A DNA stretch of 37,732 bases from a virus (IMGVR_UViG_3300029309_000115:1-37732), one strand, 5' to 3'. Positions 17,140 through 26,169 are shown, counted from the stretch's first letter. Numbers and translations: made by a program. Notes: generated by a model from the letters alone, not told the origin.

Positions 17140-18615
17140 ATGAAAAGTGATTTACTCACGACAGATAAACTGAGGCTCAAAGTAGAATCATTATGGATCC
17201 AACATGTAAAATTGTGTCAAGATCATTTTCTATATTTTGTACAAGAGGTCTGGCCAGATTTTATATGTCGTAAAGAAAAAGATAAAAGTAAGTGGGGCCA
17301 TCATCAGATTATTGCTCACGAGTTTACTGATATAGCTAAAGATAAAAAAGGGAGGCTCGTAATAAATATGCCTCCTAGGCATACTAAATCTGAATTTGCA
17401 TCTGTGTATTTTCCTGCTTGGGTTATTGGTAAGTATCCCAAAATGAAAATTATGCAGGTTTCTCACAACACAGAACTTGCAGTAAGGTTTGGTTCTAAGG
17501 TTCGAAACATAATTGATTCCCCAGAATATAAACAAATCTTTGGCGATGTGAAACTTCGTGAGGACTCCAAAGCCAAAGGTCGTTGGGAAACTAATCAAGG
17601 TGGTGAGTATTATGCAGCAGGAGTTGGAGCATCAATCACGGGTCGTGGTGCGGACTTGTTGATTATTGATGACCCACACACAGAACAAGACTCTATGTCT
17701 GACACTGCAATGGAAAGAGCTTATGAGTGGTATACTTCTGGTCCACGACAAAGGTTACAACCAGGAGGTAGTATCTTGGTTGTAATGACAAGATGGGCAG
17801 AAGATGATTTGACAGGTAGATTATTGAAGGCTCAAGCTGAACCTAAAGCAGATAAGTGGAGACAGATTTCATTTCCCGCGATCCTCGACTCAGGGAACCC
17901 AGTATGGCCAGAGTATTGGGAGTTAGAAGAATTAGAAAAGATTAAGTCAAGTATACCTATTCGTAACTGGTCAGCTCAGTATATGCAAAACCCAACGAGT
18001 GAAGAGGGTGCAATTTTAAAACGAGAATGGTGGCAAGCTTGGAAAGGACACATACCAAATTTAATGCATGTTATACAAAGTTATGATACTGCTTTTAGTA
18101 AAAAAGAAACAGCAGATTATTCTGCGATTACGACTTGGGGTATTTTTTTTCCAGAAGAAGGTGGGTCACCACATATGATTTTGTTAGATGCTATCAAAGG
18201 TAAATTTGATTTTCCAGAACTTAAAGCAGTGGCTTTAGAGCAAAACAAATATTGGGAACCAGAGACAACAATCATTGAACAAAAAGCAAGTGGTGAACCT
18301 TTGACTCAAGAGTTTAGACGTATGGGTATACCTGTCGTTCCCTTTGTACCTAGTCGTGGTAATGACAAACATACTCGTGTAAATGCGTGTGCCCCTGTTT
18401 TTGAAAGTGGTCAGGTATGGTATCCGTTTGGTGAGAAGTTTGCTGACGATGTGATAGATGAATGTGCCGCTTTTCCAAATGGTGCAAATGATGATTATGT
18501 TGATTCAACCACCCAAGCTGTGTTAAGGTATAGGCAAGGCAACTTTATTGAGTTATACTCAGATTATGTAGATTTAGAAGAATTACCCCCAAAGGAATAT
18601 AAATATTATGAGTAG
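17140..18615 (+). CDS. terL: Terminase large subunit
   Basis: 491 residues; ATP-driven DNA packaging motor with headful or cos nuclease. Walker A MPPRHTKSE (77-85), Walker B LLIIDD (173-178), and a coupling segment VVMTRWAEDDLTGRL. The RNase H-like nuclease has SYDTAFSKKETADYS (D316, D326) and NDDYVDSTTQA (D455). AAGG lies shortly before the ATG. Its product acts with the small subunit at 11598 and the portal at 18970. Confidence 0.96.
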   Translation: MKSDLLTTDKLRLKVESLWIQHVKLCQDHFLYFVQEVWPDFICRKEKDKSKWGHHQIIAHEFTDIAKDKKGRLVINMPPRHTKSEFASVYFPAWVIGKYPKMKIMQVSHNTELAVRFGSKVRNIIDSPEYKQIFGDVKLREDSKAKGRWETNQGGEYYAAGVGASITGRGADLLIIDDPHTEQDSMSDTAMERAYEWYTSGPRQRLQPGGSILVVMTRWAEDDLTGRLLKAQAEPKADKWRQISFPAILDSGNPVWPEYWELEELEKIKSSIPIRNWSAQYMQNPTSEEGAILKREWWQAWKGHIPNLMHVIQSYDTAFSKKETADYSAITTWGIFFPEEGGSPHMILLDAIKGKFDFPELKAVALEQNKYWEPETTIIEQKASGEPLTQEFRRMGIPVVPFVPSRGNDKHTRVNACAPVFESGQVWYPFGEKFADDVIDECAAFPNGANDDYVDSTTQAVLRYRQGNFIELYSDYVDLEELPPKEYKYYE

Positions 18616-18970
18616 CGAAACTGAAGAAGAATTAAAACGAGCTAAAAAATTTAAATTGTTAAGTAAAGCATTTGGTACCCCTGGGTCATTAGAGGATCTT
18701 GTCGCAGGAGCTTTTAGACAACCAAGAAGATCTAAACAAAAAATATTACCTATATTTAGACAAAAACGAATTGATCCTAGACCAAGTAAGAAACAATATG
18801 ATATTGTTGGTCGAAAAGTTCCAGACATAGAATCAATAACTGAATCAATAGTAGAAGATGAGTTTACACCAAAGGTAATTGTACCTGATATTAGACGAGT
18901 TAAACAAGGTGATTTTATTCAAAGTCGCGGGTGTAAGTTAGCTCGTAAAAAGAAAACAAGGATAACATAA
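18608..18970 (+). CDS. Hypothetical basic protein between terL and portal
   Basis: 120 residues. N-terminal acidic helix, basic Pro/Arg-rich middle (RQPRRSKQKILPIFRQKR) and C-terminus with GCKLARKKKTR. Similar short Arg/Lys-tailed proteins with a G-C/G-x-A-R motif sit among marine phage head genes. Probably a virion or assembly protein; function unknown. It overlaps terL by 8 bases and shares its stop with the portal start. Confidence 0.6.
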   Translation: MSSETEEELKRAKKFKLLSKAFGTPGSLEDLVAGAFRQPRRSKQKILPIFRQKRIDPRPSKKQYDIVGRKVPDIESITESIVEDEFTPKVIVPDIRRVKQGDFIQSRGCKLARKKKTRIT

Positions 18971-21300
18971 TGGATGAAGAAGAAAATTTAGAAGAACAGG
19001 TTGAACCTGTAGACGTGGCTGTTGAAGAGCCAACTGACGAACCAATGGAAGAGGAGGCTCCTCCTCAAGAAGAAAATTTCTACAAAAACTTAGCAGAAGA
19101 TATGGACGATTCTGTACTAACATCCATATCGTCTGACCTTATCTCTGAATTTAAAAAAGATAAAGAGTCCCGTGGTGATTGGGAGAAGTCTTATATTTCT
19201 GGATTAGATTTACTAGGGTTTAAGTATAGAGATGAAGGGCAACCGTTCAGAGGAGCGAGTGGCGTGACCCATCCCCTTTTATCCGAGGCTGTTACTCAAT
19301 TTCAAGCACAAGCTTACAAAGAGTTACTACCACCTGATGGTCCTGTAAGAACACAAGTGGTGGGTGATATGTCAAAAGAAAAAGAGGATCAAGCTTCTCG
19401 TGTAAAAGAATTTATGAACTATATGCTTATGGACAAGATGGAGGAGTACACTCCAGAGTTTGACCAACTGTTATTTTATTTACCTTTAGCAGGTAGTGCT
19501 TTCAAAAAAATCTATTACGATGAAACTCGTGCCAGAGCAGTAAGTAAGTTTGTTCCTGCTGAGGATTTAGTTGTACCTTACTATGCGAGTGATCTGATGG
19601 ACTGTGAACGAATCACGCATGTAATTAAGATGACAGAGAATGATGTATTAAAAAAACAAAAAGGTGGTTTTTATCGTGATGTAGAGTTGATGCCTACACA
19701 AGAAGAGAATGAGGTTGATGAAAAATACAATGAAATGGAAGGAATCACGAGCCAAGGACCAAGGGACTATCAGTTCAATATTCTTGAGATGCATGTTGAT
19801 TTAGATTTAGAAGAGTATGAGAAACCTAATGCAGATAAGAATGTAAAAGTTCCATACATTGTAACTATCGATGAAGGTTCACAAGAGGTTTTAAGCATCT
19901 ATCGCAACTTTAAACCTGACGATGAGATGTTAAATAGAAACGAATACTTCGTTCATTACAAATTTTTACCAGGTTTAGGCTTTTATGGCTTTGGTTTGAT
20001 ACATATGATTGGTGGTTTGAGTAAAACTGCCACCTCTGCACTAAGACAATTGCTTGATGCAGGTACTTTAAGTAACTTACCCGCTGGTTTTAAGTCAAGA
20101 GGTATACGAATTAGGGATGATGAGCAACCTTTTCAACCCGGTGAGTTCAGAGATGTTGATGCTCCGGGTGGAAATATCAAAGATCAGTTCCAAATTTTGC
20201 CTTTTAAAGAGCCAAGTAATGTACTTTTTCAACTTTTAGGCTTTGTTGTACAAGCAGGACAACGATTTGCTGCAATTGCTGATATGGCAGTAGGAAATGA
20301 TGCTCAAAATAGAGCTGTTGGCACTACAATTGCTCTCTTGGAACGTGGTTCTAGGGTAATGAGTGCTATTCATAAGCGTTGTTACTATGCAATGCGACAA
20401 GAATTTAGACTTTTGGCTAAAGTTTTTGGTACTTACCTACCACCAGTCTATCCATACTCAGTTTATGGGGGAAATAGGCTGATAAAAATTGCAGATTTTA
20501 GTGATGAAGTTGATGTTATACCTGTAGCAGACCCAAATATATTTTCTATGGCACAAAGAGTGACTTTAGCTCAGACTCAATTGCAAATTGCTCAAAGTGC
20601 ACCTCAATTACACAATATTAGAGAGGCTTTTCGTAGAGTTTACGAGTCATTAGGTACAAAACAGGTGGATAATCTGCTTAAACCAGAAAAACCACCAATT
20701 CCTAAAGATCCAGCGATTGAAAATGCAGAAGCTCTACGTATGGAAGTGCCTACTGCCTTTCCTCAACAGAATCACGATGCCCATATTATTTCGCATGCCG
20801 CCTTTATCAAAACAAGAATGGTGCAAATTAATCCTATGGTATATGCTTTGTTACAAGCTCACATTTCTGAACACATTTCAATGAAAGCAAGAGCACAAGT
20901 TGTAGCAACAATAGGAGAAGAGCGTCCTGATTTGCTTAAATTACAAAAAACGAACCCTGCCGCATTTCAAATTGAATTTGATTCAATGGTTTCTTTGAGA
21001 GTTATGGCTTTAACTCAAGAATTACAACAAGCAGAAGAAATGACTGAAAAAGGTGATCCACTTGTAGCACTTAAACAAAGAGAACTTGATTTACGTGCTA
21101 TGGATATGCAAAGAAAATCAGGAGAATTTATGACAGAAGAACAACGAAAAGCAAATGAATTTGAACAACGTATTGATCTTGACAAAATGAAAAGAGAAGA
21201 TGCTGAAGAAGCTTCAAAAGAAAGAATACGAGTTGCAGATGATAAGCTTGGTTTAAATGCAGTAAAATTAGGTTTACAGGATTTAAAAAATGAAGGGTAA
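18970..21300 (+). CDS. Portal protein
   Basis: 776 residues. Forms the dodecameric ring through which DNA enters, with terminase docking on it. After an acidic N-terminus, residues about 75-130 have the GQPFRGASGVTHPLLSEAV and FQAQAYKELLPPDGPV blocks seen in marine podoviral portals. The stem/crown region is followed by a long coiled, Glu/Lys/Arg-rich C-terminus (about 680-776), which could form a barrel as in P22. The large size is within the podoviral range (700 or more). Identity rests on these blocks and on gene order (terL, portal, scaffold, capsid). Confidence 0.85.
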   Translation: MDEEENLEEQVEPVDVAVEEPTDEPMEEEAPPQEENFYKNLAEDMDDSVLTSISSDLISEFKKDKESRGDWEKSYISGLDLLGFKYRDEGQPFRGASGVTHPLLSEAVTQFQAQAYKELLPPDGPVRTQVVGDMSKEKEDQASRVKEFMNYMLMDKMEEYTPEFDQLLFYLPLAGSAFKKIYYDETRARAVSKFVPAEDLVVPYYASDLMDCERITHVIKMTENDVLKKQKGGFYRDVELMPTQEENEVDEKYNEMEGITSQGPRDYQFNILEMHVDLDLEEYEKPNADKNVKVPYIVTIDEGSQEVLSIYRNFKPDDEMLNRNEYFVHYKFLPGLGFYGFGLIHMIGGLSKTATSALRQLLDAGTLSNLPAGFKSRGIRIRDDEQPFQPGEFRDVDAPGGNIKDQFQILPFKEPSNVLFQLLGFVVQAGQRFAAIADMAVGNDAQNRAVGTTIALLERGSRVMSAIHKRCYYAMRQEFRLLAKVFGTYLPPVYPYSVYGGNRLIKIADFSDEVDVIPVADPNIFSMAQRVTLAQTQLQIAQSAPQLHNIREAFRRVYESLGTKQVDNLLKPEKPPIPKDPAIENAEALRMEVPTAFPQQNHDAHIISHAAFIKTRMVQINPMVYALLQAHISEHISMKARAQVVATIGEERPDLLKLQKTNPAAFQIEFDSMVSLRVMALTQELQQAEEMTEKGDPLVALKQRELDLRAMDMQRKSGEFMTEEQRKANEFEQRIDLDKMKREDAEEASKERIRVADDKLGLNAVKLGLQDLKNEG

Positions 21301-21457
21301 AGCTTTTGGCCCTCCACCAGAGAGAGGCCCACAACCGCAAGGTATGAAAGATGGTGATTTTATTGGTTGCCCTCATAGAGAAAATGGTGTAAAAAGCGAT
21401 ATAAAGGGTATAAAAGATATCCAAGTAAAAGGTAAAAAATTTATAGGAATTAAGTGA
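21290..21457 (+). CDS. Small conserved phage protein after the portal
   Basis: 55 residues. Starts MKGKAFGPPPERGPQPQG; the second half has IGCPHRENGVKSDIKGIKDI and ends KGKKFIGIK. I know this C-P-H-R-E-x-G ... I-K-G-x-K-x-I-Q-V-K-G-x-K-F pattern from marine phage gene neighbourhoods next to portal genes; no function is assigned. It overlaps the portal end by 11 bases and the methyltransferase start by 4. Confidence 0.65.
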   Translation: MKGKAFGPPPERGPQPQGMKDGDFIGCPHRENGVKSDIKGIKDIQVKGKKFIGIK

Positions 21458-22053
21458 TAAAAGGCGATTCGTCAGAATACCATCTGATTACAAAACATAT
21501 AGGAAACTTAAAAATTGATAGAGCCACGTTAACTTGTGAGATAGGTTTACGAGAAGGGTTAGGTTCTAAAATTATTATGGATGCAGTTCGTGAGCATAAA
21601 CCTAATCTTTATAAGCATGTTGCAATTGATCCATACAATAATTTAAATTATCAACATTACGACAAATCAGACTCGTATACAGCAGATTATACTGAAGATA
21701 TGAAACAGAAGACGGTATCTTATCTCTATCAGAACTATCAAGAATTTGATTTTTATCATATGACTGACGAATATTATTTTGAAACTATGGGTGATGGTCA
21801 TCAGTTTTCAATTGAGGGTAATGTTATGTTGTATGGTTTATACAAAGTGGTACATCTTGATGGCCCACATACAACATATGCAGTGCTTGAAGAACTAAAA
21901 TTTTTTATCCCACGAATGGATGAAGAAGGTCTAATAATCATTGATGATTACCAACACCTTGAGATGGGTATTGTCGAAATGCTCCTAAAGACTTATAATT
22001 TTAATGTTGCTGAGAAAGGTGACAATAAAATTATTTTTAAAAAGGAGATATAA
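21454..22053 (+). CDS. Class I SAM-dependent methyltransferase (Methyltransf_24-like)
   Basis: 199 residues with a GTG start and AGGA 5 bases upstream. Motif I is CEIGLREGLGS (28-38), the acidic end of strand 2 is AIDPY (57-61), VHLDGPHTTYAVLEEL is at about 133-148, and GLIIIDDYQHLE follows. This H-x-D-x-x-H ... E-x-G-x-I-I-I-D-D layout is that of Methyltransf_24 O-methyltransferases that act on sugars and small molecules. It is inserted between portal and holin genes without its own promoter, i.e. moron-like cargo in a late operon. Confidence 0.8.
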   Translation: MIKGDSSEYHLITKHIGNLKIDRATLTCEIGLREGLGSKIIMDAVREHKPNLYKHVAIDPYNNLNYQHYDKSDSYTADYTEDMKQKTVSYLYQNYQEFDFYHMTDEYYFETMGDGHQFSIEGNVMLYGLYKVVHLDGPHTTYAVLEELKFFIPRMDEEGLIIIDDYQHLEMGIVEMLLKTYNFNVAEKGDNKIIFKKEI

Positions 22054-22421
22054 TGTTTCAAGCCATATTAGGTCCTGTAGCCAAGTTAGCTTCAACTTGG
22101 ATAGAAGGTCGTACAAAAAAAGCTGAATTAAAATCAAAAGTTGAGCTTACAAAATTAGAAGCAACCAAGACTAGAATTGAGAAGGAAGGAACTTGGGACG
22201 AAAAACAAGCAGATGCAGCATCAGAAAGCTGGAAAGACGAAGCTTGGACCCTTGCCTTCATTGGCATAATTTTCGCCAGCTTTGTACCTGCTTTACAACC
22301 TTATATGAAAGAGGGTTTTGTTTTTTTAAAACAAGATTGTCCCGATTGGCTAAGTTGGGGCATTTTAGCGTCGATCGCGGGATCGTTCGGACTAAAGAGT
22401 ATTGCCAAGTTTAAAAAATAA
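22053..22421 (+). CDS. Holin-like protein (GTA_holin_3TM type)
   Basis: 122 residues. An N-terminal helical, charged region is followed by ESWKDEAWTLAFIGIIFASF, PALQPYMKEGF and a second hydrophobic helix (WLSWGILASIAGSFGLKSI). W-K-D-E-x-W-T-L, P-x-L-Q-P-Y and C-terminal S-F-G are typical of the 3TM holin family of gene transfer agents and phages. It would form the membrane lesion for lysis. AAGGAG sits shortly before the ATG. It lies far from the M15 peptidase locus (29150), so two lysis-related loci exist. Confidence 0.75.
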   Translation: MFQAILGPVAKLASTWIEGRTKKAELKSKVELTKLEATKTRIEKEGTWDEKQADAASESWKDEAWTLAFIGIIFASFVPALQPYMKEGFVFLKQDCPDWLSWGILASIAGSFGLKSIAKFKK

Positions 22422-22430
22422 CAGTAAAAT

Positions 22431-22538
22431 ATGACTAAGATATTGTGGTTTGTATTACAAATCCTATTTTCGTTTATGTGGGGTTTGTTTTTATTTTTAA
22501 CTTTATATTTTATTGGAGGAAATTATGCTACTAACTAA
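22431..22538 (+). CDS. 35-residue membrane peptide
   Basis: One long hydrophobic segment (LWFVLQILFSFMWGLFLFLT) follows MTKI, with a short G-N-Y-A-T-N tail. It is directly after the holin and could modulate it. No ribosome site is seen; the next gene overlaps its end. Confidence 0.45.
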   Translation: MTKILWFVLQILFSFMWGLFLFLTLYFIGGNYATN

Positions 22539-22647
22539 AAATGTTATCAAATTTAACAACATCCTAGTTAAGATACCAAATCAAACAAAACGTATTTGGG
22601 ATTTATCTGAAAACAGATGGGGTTATAAAGTTGTCAGAAATTTTTAG
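22525..22647 (+). CDS. 40-residue hypothetical protein
   Basis: Starts MLLTKNVIKFNNILVKIP and ends ENRWGYKVVRNF. It is basic and beta-like. The strong ribosome site GGAGG 5 bases before ATG 22525 is the main support. Function unknown. Confidence 0.55.
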   Translation: MLLTKNVIKFNNILVKIPNQTKRIWDLSENRWGYKVVRNF

Positions 22648-22738
22648 GATTAAAGACTGTACAGGATCAAAGTTTCCAAGAAAAAGACGCATCTTGGAGT
22701 ATGTATCTCCAGTTAAATTCTATGGCAAGAAAAAATGA
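22631..22738 (+). CDS. 35-residue hypothetical protein
   Basis: TTG start, overlapping the previous gene by 17 bases and the next by 4 (ATGA). It reads MSEIFRIKDCTGSKFPRKRR and ends KFYGKKK; basic, with no domain. The open frame fills an otherwise empty gap and couples to the glycosyltransferase start. Tentative because of the TTG start and lack of a good ribosome site. Confidence 0.4.
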   Translation: MSEIFRIKDCTGSKFPRKRRILEYVSPVKFYGKKK

Positions 22739-23412
22739 AAATAATCTGTGTTAGGATTGGAGACTTGTATGGTCCTCAATACGAGGAATATATAGAGTCT
22801 AAACTTTCAGAGTATGAGATTATTTGGGTGAGAGAGCCTATACAACCAAACATAAATTTACAATGGAATAAAATGTTTGGTATGACATTAGATACAGATG
22901 AGCCAGTCTGTGTGATGGATATTGATGTTCTCTTAGTAAATGATTACAAAAAAATCTTTGAATATCCAATAGAACACGGACAATTTCTTGCAGCACCTGG
23001 GTGGTGGAGAGAACCACCTCCAGAGGCTAAAGGTAGATTTACTATCAATGGTGGTTTTCAAAAATACTATCCAAAAGAGGCTAAATATATTTACGAAAAA
23101 TTTATGAAACAACCAGAATATTGGCAGACTAAGTATGTCAAAGATGGTTATGCATCTCCACCATTTTATGGAGAGCAACACTACATTGAAGATTCTGTAA
23201 ATGAAAAATTACAATTAGTAAAACTACCAAACTCTTGGGTAACAAGATTTGATGAAAATTTATTATATCATTTTACTTTGAAATACACACAAGCTTGTGG
23301 CAATCTGTATCTGATCAACGATGATGGTTTTCACAAAGATTTAAAGTTTGTGCATTTTGCATCTAAGGGTAATTTTCCACACAAGTGGGACAAATATGAC
23401 AAATTCAAATAA
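22735..23412 (+). CDS. Glycosyltransferase-like protein
   Basis: 225 residues. VCVMDIDVLLVNDY contains a DxD metal/nucleotide-sugar motif (D62, D64) after a Rossmann-like start. FTINGGFQKYYPKEAKYIY and a late HFASKG follow the order of GT-A fold enzymes resembling GT8/stellar-type transferases. The donor sugar is unknown. It stands immediately before a sulfotransferase with a 17-base overlap, suggesting that a sugar is added and then sulfated; that link is inference. Confidence 0.65.
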   Translation: MKIICVRIGDLYGPQYEEYIESKLSEYEIIWVREPIQPNINLQWNKMFGMTLDTDEPVCVMDIDVLLVNDYKKIFEYPIEHGQFLAAPGWWREPPPEAKGRFTINGGFQKYYPKEAKYIYEKFMKQPEYWQTKYVKDGYASPPFYGEQHYIEDSVNEKLQLVKLPNSWVTRFDENLLYHFTLKYTQACGNLYLINDDGFHKDLKFVHFASKGNFPHKWDKYDKFK

Positions 23413-24055
23413 TTTTTTTTGGATTCACATAAAAAAATCAGCAGGTCAATCTTTAAGGCAATTACTACAACCTCACTATTTACTTACAGATAGGAAAAAA
23501 GGTTCAGAGGGATTCACAGAATCTAATTACAAATTTTGGAATGATATTTTGAATAACTATAGGACACCTCTAGGTGATTTACAATATAAGCGAGCTTTGT
23601 TTGCAGCACGACATTTATATCCAGATAAGTGGTCTAAGTTATTCTCGTTTGCTTTTGTAAGAGAGCCAGTATCTAGATGTTTGAGTATGTATAGATATTT
23701 TCAAAGTGAAATAAAAGACGAAGAGGAAAAATTTAGTACGTTTCTTAAACTTATCAAAGAACCTTATGATTTAAGGTTTGCAACACATACTAATCCAACT
23801 TGGAATGATGTCACTGATGATAATGATGAACTGTGTGTAAGCAAAGTATATCGTTTAGATGATATGATGCCTGCTTTACAAGAGGTTTACGAAAAATGTA
23901 ATTTAAGTTTTAAAAAAAAAGAAATATTTGTAAATACAACAAAAGAACAAAAAATTCATAAAGATTTGGCTGTTGCTTTTGAATCAGAAATACAAAAAAT
24001 TTATGAAAAGGACTTTATACTTTATTATCAGCTTTACAGTAAAGTTTCCAAATGA
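23396..24055 (+). CDS. Sulfotransferase (Sulfotransfer_2-like)
   Basis: 219 residues from ATG 23396. FWIHIKKSAGQSLRQLL (9-25) is the PAPS loop of the carbohydrate-sulfotransferase type (H-x-x-K-x-A-G-x-S). FSFAFVREPVSRCLSMYRYF (83-102) is the 3'-phosphate site (R89, S93). It is a different subfamily from those at 7945 and 30350. It is preceded by a glycosyltransferase, so a sugar acceptor is likely. Its start lies inside the preceding gene. No signal peptide, hence cytosolic. Confidence 0.85.
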   Translation: MTNSNNFFWIHIKKSAGQSLRQLLQPHYLLTDRKKGSEGFTESNYKFWNDILNNYRTPLGDLQYKRALFAARHLYPDKWSKLFSFAFVREPVSRCLSMYRYFQSEIKDEEEKFSTFLKLIKEPYDLRFATHTNPTWNDVTDDNDELCVSKVYRLDDMMPALQEVYEKCNLSFKKKEIFVNTTKEQKIHKDLAVAFESEIQKIYEKDFILYYQLYSKVSK

Positions 24056-24067
24056 TACAACAAATAC

Positions 24068-24274
24068 ATGCTAGATATCGATACAGTACAGCAAATTCGT
24101 CATTATATCAGAAAAGAAATTGAGAAAACTAAAGACCATATCTGCTATGGTATAGACAAGACTGATCAACTCTATTATGCTAAAGGCAAGCTCAACGGAT
24201 TAGAATCGTTGCTTCAGGATCTTAAAGACCTGCAAAATAGAGAGGATAGTATTGATGACATTGATCAAACCTGA
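24068..24274 (+). CDS. Hypothetical helical protein
   Basis: 68 residues forming two amphipathic helices (TVQQIRHYIRKEIEKTKDH; GKLNGLESLLQDLKDL). Similar short coiled proteins I-R-x-x-I-x-x-x-K-D-H ... G-x-x-x-G-L lie in front of head genes in other marine phages. It may assist head assembly. It overlaps the GroES-like gene by 20 bases. Confidence 0.6.
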   Translation: MLDIDTVQQIRHYIRKEIEKTKDHICYGIDKTDQLYYAKGKLNGLESLLQDLKDLQNREDSIDDIDQT

Positions 24275-24686
24275 TACTAAATTAGTCACTCCAAATATGG
24301 ATGATGACGAACCCTTAGTTCCAAAGGGTGCTAAAGAAACGGAACAATATCTAAAATTGTTACCAAAACCAGTAGGATACAGACTTTTAATTAGGCCTTA
24401 TCAACCTAAGGCTAAAACTAAAGGTGGTCTTTACTTAACAGAAAAAACTCTTGAGACACAACAAATGACAACGGTAGTTGGACTTGTCGTGAAAATGGGT
24501 GATTTGTGTTACCAAGATAAAGAAAAGTTTCCAACAGGTCCTTGGTGCAAAGAGGGACAGTTTATTGTCTATGGACGATATGCTGGAGCTAGATTTAAAA
24601 CAAAATATGGTGAGCATCGAATTTTAAATGACGATGAAATCATAGGAACTATTAATAAACCCGAGGACATCCTCGCATTATTCTAA
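24255..24686 (+). CDS. GroES-like co-chaperonin (Cpn10 fold)
   Basis: 143 residues. LPKPVGYRLLIRPYQPKAKT opens the beta-barrel; a mobile-loop-like GGLYLTEKTLETQQMTTVVG, then VVKMGDLCY, GQFIVYGRYAG and a C-terminal RILNDDEIIGTI strand follow Cpn10 order. It has an extra N-terminal 35 residues and an insertion (KFPTGPWCKEG) compared with the usual 97-residue GroES. Phage versions replace host GroES in folding the capsid protein. AGAGGA lies 8 bases before ATG 24255. Position upstream of scaffold and capsid fits. Confidence 0.75.
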   Translation: MTLIKPDTKLVTPNMDDDEPLVPKGAKETEQYLKLLPKPVGYRLLIRPYQPKAKTKGGLYLTEKTLETQQMTTVVGLVVKMGDLCYQDKEKFPTGPWCKEGQFIVYGRYAGARFKTKYGEHRILNDDEIIGTINKPEDILALF

Positions 24687-24695
24687 GGAGTAATT

Positions 24696-25640
24696 ATGGC
24701 TGAAGAAAATAAAGTCGAACTTGATACTGATGATGTTAATGAAGAAAGCATCGAGGTAGCACAAGAAGAAAAAGAAGAAAAAGTAGAACGTCCTGAAGTT
24801 GATTTAGGATATACTGACCCAATAAAAAAAGAAACAAAAAGTGAAGTAATAGAAGAAGAAAAACCAAAAGAAGAGAAACCAAAAGAAGACAATCTACAAG
24901 ATTTATCTGAAAATGTTCAAAAAAGAATTGATAAACTAACAAGAAAATACAGAGAAGCTGAAAGAAGAGAAAAGGCCGCTCTTGATTTTGCTAAAGGTTT
25001 ACAAAAAAAATATGAAAACACAGATAAAAAATTATCTGATGTTGATACAAATTATTTTAAAGAATTTGAGGCTCGTGTAGATGCTCAAAGAGAACAAGTC
25101 AAAAATGTTCTTAAGACAGCTATTGAATCAAATGATACAGACAAAATTATGGAGGCTAATGATAGGCTTACACAATTAGCTGTTGAAAAAGAAAAAGCAC
25201 GAATTCACACTCAACAAAAAAAAGAACAAGAAGAACAACAATCAAAAGAAAAAGAACAACCACAAACATTACAAGAAGCACCTACTCAACAAACACAACA
25301 AAGCCAACCCGCAAGTCCTCGTGCTCAGGAATGGGCAAAAGACAATGAATGGTTTGGCACTGACAAAGTTATGACCAGTGCAGCTTTTGGCATCCATCAA
25401 GATTTAGTGGAGCAAGGGTTTGACTCAGAGTCAGATGAATACTACAATGAAATAAACAAAAAGATGAGGGATTATTTCCCTCAGAAGTTTGCTAGTGAAA
25501 AAAAACCTGTCCAAACTGTTGCCTCTGCGGGGCGTAAACAAGAAGGACGCAGAACTGTGAAACTCACTCGTTCACAGGTGGCTATTGCCAAAAAACTAGG
25601 AGTGCCACTAGAAGAATACGCAAAACACGTAAAGGGATAA
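24696..25640 (+). CDS. Scaffolding protein
   Basis: 314 residues, highly charged. An acidic N-terminus (DTDDVNEESIEVAQEEKEEK) is followed by coiled-coil Lys/Glu stretches, a Gln-rich linker (about 165-210) and a compact basic C-terminus (TVKLTRSQVAIAKKLGVP) that probably binds capsid protein. AAGGAG lies 6 bases upstream. It guides procapsid assembly and is then lost or cleaved. Called from composition and position before the capsid gene. Confidence 0.75.
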   Translation: MAEENKVELDTDDVNEESIEVAQEEKEEKVERPEVDLGYTDPIKKETKSEVIEEEKPKEEKPKEDNLQDLSENVQKRIDKLTRKYREAERREKAALDFAKGLQKKYENTDKKLSDVDTNYFKEFEARVDAQREQVKNVLKTAIESNDTDKIMEANDRLTQLAVEKEKARIHTQQKKEQEEQQSKEKEQPQTLQEAPTQQTQQSQPASPRAQEWAKDNEWFGTDKVMTSAAFGIHQDLVEQGFDSESDEYYNEINKKMRDYFPQKFASEKKPVQTVASAGRKQEGRRTVKLTRSQVAIAKKLGVPLEEYAKHVKG

Positions 25641-25644
25641 AAAT

Positions 25645-26115
25645 ATGAATGATATTAAAAGAACTTCACGCGGTTCAGGTGAAAGACAAGAAGTCAGAAA
25701 TAAGCCTTGGACTCCTCCATCAAGTTTAGACGCACCTACTGCACCTAAAGGATTTGTACATAGATGGATAAGAACAGAACTTATGGGTCAAGAGGATACA
25801 GGTAATGTATCTAAAAAACTCAGAGAGGGATGGGAATTTGTGAGAGCTGAAGAGATTAAAAATCAAGTTGGTGATCACAGTTATCCAGTAATACAAAAAG
25901 GGCAATATCAGGGGTTAGTTGGGGTTGGTGGCCTTGTGTTGGCAAGGATACCTGAAGAAACAGTCGAACAACGCAAGCAGTATTTCCAAAACATTACTGC
26001 TGATCAAGTTAAAGCCGTTGATCAAGACATTCTTAGGGAGCAACGACCAGAGATGCCTGTTAACATTAACAGACAATCTCGTGTAACTTTTGGTGGTGGT
26101 CGTAAATCAGAATAG
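25645..26115 (+). CDS. Conserved head-region protein
   Basis: 156 residues. GFVHRWIRTELMGQEDTGNV, LREGWEFVRAEEI and GVGGLVLARIPEETVEQR form a pattern I recognise from marine phage genomes between scaffold and capsid genes. A scaffold- or capsid-associated role is likely but unproven. It ends with a Gly/Arg tail. It starts 4 bases after the scaffold stop. Confidence 0.65.
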   Translation: MNDIKRTSRGSGERQEVRNKPWTPPSSLDAPTAPKGFVHRWIRTELMGQEDTGNVSKKLREGWEFVRAEEIKNQVGDHSYPVIQKGQYQGLVGVGGLVLARIPEETVEQRKQYFQNITADQVKAVDQDILREQRPEMPVNINRQSRVTFGGGRKSE

Positions 26116-26169
26116 TTTTTTGATAAAAGCCATCGCTGTAATATTAATGCTTATTTAAGGAGAATCTAA

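Noticed and set aside
1627-20010. AATCATAT on the minus strand at 1627, about 10893, about 14234, 18173 and 20003
   Set aside because: All five are GAT/CAT-ATG-ATT codons (Asp/His-Met-Ile) in genes, scattered at about chance level, and not counted with the plus-orientation array.
24683-24942. Minus-strand Ser/Phe- and Leu-rich frames opposite the scaffold start
   Set aside because: Antisense of acidic/Lys codons gives Ser/Phe/Leu runs; the signal-like hydrophobicity is an artefact.
25183-25374. 63-codon Lys/Asn-rich plus-strand frame inside the scaffold gene
   Set aside because: A shadow of the Glu/Gln/Lys codons of the scaffold; product is nearly pure low complexity.
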